Shown: piece after piece, positions 52,300 through 53,684 of the stretch
Layout of the letters: the number at the start of each line of letters is the position of its first letter
Numbering within the stretch: the stretch's first letter is position 1
Assembly: GCA_025057415.1 (NCBI GenBank)
Contig: JANWXI010000006.1
Location: forward strand, 1 to 53,684
Source: Chitinophagales bacterium
Lineage (GTDB): Bacteria > Bacteroidota > Bacteroidia > Chitinophagales > LD1
DNA: 53,684 bases
Reading direction: 5' to 3'
Translations under genes and position numbers: made by a program
Notes under the pieces: model-generated
What the model was told of the DNA's origin: nothing
The model's database searches: none
What the model saw: only the letters and a program-made list of their open reading frames with translations

Positions 52300-53193
52300 T
52301 TACGTCCACAACGAAGCGGGGTACTCACCCTTGGCTATCAGGTTAGCAATACTTTGCCGCACATGTCCGGCGTCTTCGCGGTAAGTAACCCCAAACCAGT
52401 CAGCCGATGAGGGCAACACTTCAAAAACGGCAGCGCCGCATTTTATCATAGCATCCGCAACAATCGGAATAAAAAACTCGGATTTGGGGTTCAGGTGGTT
52501 TTGCGACAAAAAACGATGAAACTCCTTTTCAAACACCGGATATACTGCGGGGTGCATACACCAGAAATTCATACTTACGCGCTTATCGCCCAGCGGGTGA
52601 ATGCCGGTATCATCTTCATAAACAATTTCTGCTTCATGCCTGTAAACCTTTGTTCGTTCGGTTATACCGCTCAGTCGCCCTTGTTCATCTACATCGCACA
52701 CGCCGCGGCTAACACTGCCGTGAGCCGAAAGGGTTCTCGCCAGTTCATATCCAATGAGCGCCATGCGCTGAGGACTGCACACATCGCGCAGGAATGTTGC
52801 CGCGCGTACAAAGGCATCGCGCCCGTAAAAATCATCGGCATTGATAACAGCAAAAGGTTCTCTTACCACCGGCTGCGAACACAGCACCGCATGTGCCGTG
52901 CCCCAGGGTTTTACGCGCTCTGCCGGCCATGTGTAGCCGTTCATGTACGCGTCTTTGTCCTGAAACGCGTAAGCAACGTTGATGCGCCCGCGAAGCTTCG
53001 GCTCAAACATGCTGCGGAAAGCATCCTCATGTTGACGCTGAATGATAAAGACCACCTGTCCGAAACCCGCCTGTATTGCATCGTAAATGCTGTACTCCAG
53101 CAGGGTCTCGCCAGAGGGGCCAAAGCCCTCAGTTTGTTTCATACTGCCGTAGCGGCTCGCCATACCTGCCGCCAGTATCACTAATGATGCCAT
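52300..53193 (-). CDS. sugar-phosphate nucleotidyltransferase family protein
   Basis: 297 residues of the GT-A-like NTP transferase fold. VILAAGMASRYGSMKQ (5-20) is the nucleotide-binding loop of G-x-G-x-R type. FAVINADDFYGRDAF contains the metal-binding Asp pair, and TERTKVYR and MNFWCMHPAVY fit the later core. It probably makes a nucleotide sugar for cell-surface glycans. The ATG at 53193 is chosen because an upstream frame adds 83 residues with no family resemblance. Two palindromes (53203-53214 and 53265-53274) lie just upstream. Confidence 0.85.
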   Translation of the reverse strand: MASLVILAAGMASRYGSMKQTEGFGPSGETLLEYSIYDAIQAGFGQVVFIIQRQHEDAFRSMFEPKLRGRINVAYAFQDKDAYMNGYTWPAERVKPWGTAHAVLCSQPVVREPFAVINADDFYGRDAFVRAATFLRDVCSPQRMALIGYELARTLSAHGSVSRGVCDVDEQGRLSGITERTKVYRHEAEIVYEDDTGIHPLGDKRVSMNFWCMHPAVYPVFEKEFHRFLSQNHLNPKSEFFIPIVADAMIKCGAAVFEVLPSSADWFGVTYREDAGHVRQSIANLIAKGEYPASLWT

Positions 53194-53576
53194 TGTGCCG
53201 TGTTTGCCGGCAAATAAAACACTTGCCCTGTGGTCTGCAAACTTCGCAAACAATGGAAATTGGCTTGCCGGCAACTGATGTTGACTGCCGTAAAACTTAT
53301 ACAAATTACTCCACGTACCCGGGTGAAAATTACTTACCACAAAAAACTTTGCGCCACTCATACCAGTATAACCGGCAATAATTTCGTTGAAACAGGCGCA
53401 TAAATACCCTGTAAGAAAACCAACAGCGCATATACACCGCATTAATATTTAGCGGCTAATGCTGTTAACATTCGTTCAAGCACAAAGGATTTTCTCTTAT
53501 CACAAACACTAAATATATCAAGAATGTAAGTTATACCCAGATTACTGAACGACTACTTCAATCATTTTTTTATTGT
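53194..53576. other. gene-free stretch upstream of the nucleotidyltransferase
   Basis: 383 bp. It holds two palindromes (53203-53214 and 53265-53274) and otherwise AT-rich sequence up to repeat copy F. The longer minus-strand frame through it has no recognised domain. Confidence 0.5.
53203..53274. promoter_or_regulatory. two copies of the palindrome TTGCCGGCAA
   Basis: TTTGCCGGCAAA (53203-53214, 12-bp perfect palindrome) and TTGCCGGCAA (53265-53274), centred about 61 bp apart, 10 and 72 bp upstream of the nucleotidyltransferase start. A pair of identical palindromes at such positions suggests a two-site operator, but a regulator is not identified. Confidence 0.35.
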
Positions 53577-53684
53577 GGGGTGCCCCCGCTGCTCCGCTCC
53601 GCGCGGCTCCGCTCCGCAGCGGGGTCGGGCTTGCTACGGGGTACGCTTTCGCTCCCGCCGCGCCCGCGCATTATTTGTTTTTCA
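53577..53684 (+). repeat. GC-rich dispersed repeat, copy F (type I, cut by window end)
   Basis: Head GGGGTGCCCCC at 53577 after a T-rich run. The head stem CCCCGCTGC/GCAGCGGGG is kept. The middle starts the type I hairpin (CCGCCGCGCCCG then an AT-rich loop) but the window ends inside it. The head points toward the nucleotidyltransferase start at 53193, about 380 bp away. Confidence 0.83.

Noticed and set aside
53194-53442. 83-residue N-terminal extension of the nucleotidyltransferase
   Set aside because: The nucleotide-binding loop normally lies at the very N terminus (from 53193), and the upstream part contains two palindromes and no domain.
1-53684. CRISPR array, phage, insertion sequence or tRNA genes
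   Set aside because: No regularly spaced direct repeats, transposase or integrase motifs, or tRNA structures were found; repeated DNA is explained by the dispersed repeat family and by protein-domain repeats.

Overview
The window is a chromosomal segment of a Bacteroidota bacterium, probably a Chitinophagales/Sphingobacteriales-like lineage, though nothing seen fixes the order. The grounds are: six predicted cargo proteins of the type IX secretion system (T9SS; three with type A sorting tails, three with 'gliding motility-associated' type B tails), a PorP/SprF-like protein with an OmpA partner, an IPExxxVDY-family protein beside pyruvate kinase, bamD-rpoZ-coaC synteny, an archaeal-type ProS, and promoter boxes of the Bacteroidota -7 type (TAnnTTTG). 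Thirty-nine protein genes are supported, plus one RNA gene (the small signal recognition particle RNA). No tRNA, rRNA, CRISPR array, transposase, integrase or phage gene was seen.

Layout. 1-10.3 kb: a secreted esterase, the surE-membrane protein-lpxB operon, a 1429-residue T9SS surface protein, a phosphodiesterase-like protein and a small secreted protein. 11.3-23 kb: a thioesterase and a YrdC-type protein, a second type B surface protein, an alpha/beta hydrolase, then trmD, an M1 metallopeptidase, a TPR protein, secG, mnmA and a lipoprotein. 23-32 kb: a possible caspase-fold secreted protein, transaldolase with the SRP RNA upstream, a DUF2167 protein, bifunctional ftcD, bamD-rpoZ-coaC, and a pyruvate kinase operon. 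32.4-37.2 kb: an operon of lipoprotein, VTC-type polyphosphate polymerase domain protein, DUF4956 membrane protein and a giant SBBP-repeat T9SS cargo. 38-46 kb: a 1693-residue adhesin-like protein, an OmpA/TPR protein and PorP/SprF, reading as one secretion operon. 47.3-53.4 kb: a polysaccharide deacetylase/formyltransferase pair, a tryptophan-rich secreted protein, proS and a nucleotidyltransferase.

The least expected content is a family of GC-rich, hairpin-forming dispersed repeats with six copies in 53.7 kb (7-285, 10581-10856, 32031-32180, 37891-38036, 46674-46933 and 53577 to the window edge). Full copies are about 260-280 bp. They carry a 9-14 bp head stem whose loop varies between copies, an exchangeable middle section of two types, and a tail hairpin followed by a conserved AT-rich box. 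All lie between genes, and in all six the same 'head' end points toward the 5' end of the nearest gene on that side. They create spurious open frames that could be mistaken for small proteins. This is the main candidate for something undescribed: either a non-autonomous mobile element or a structured RNA/regulatory repeat.

All functional names rest on reading motifs and family knowledge; no database search was run.
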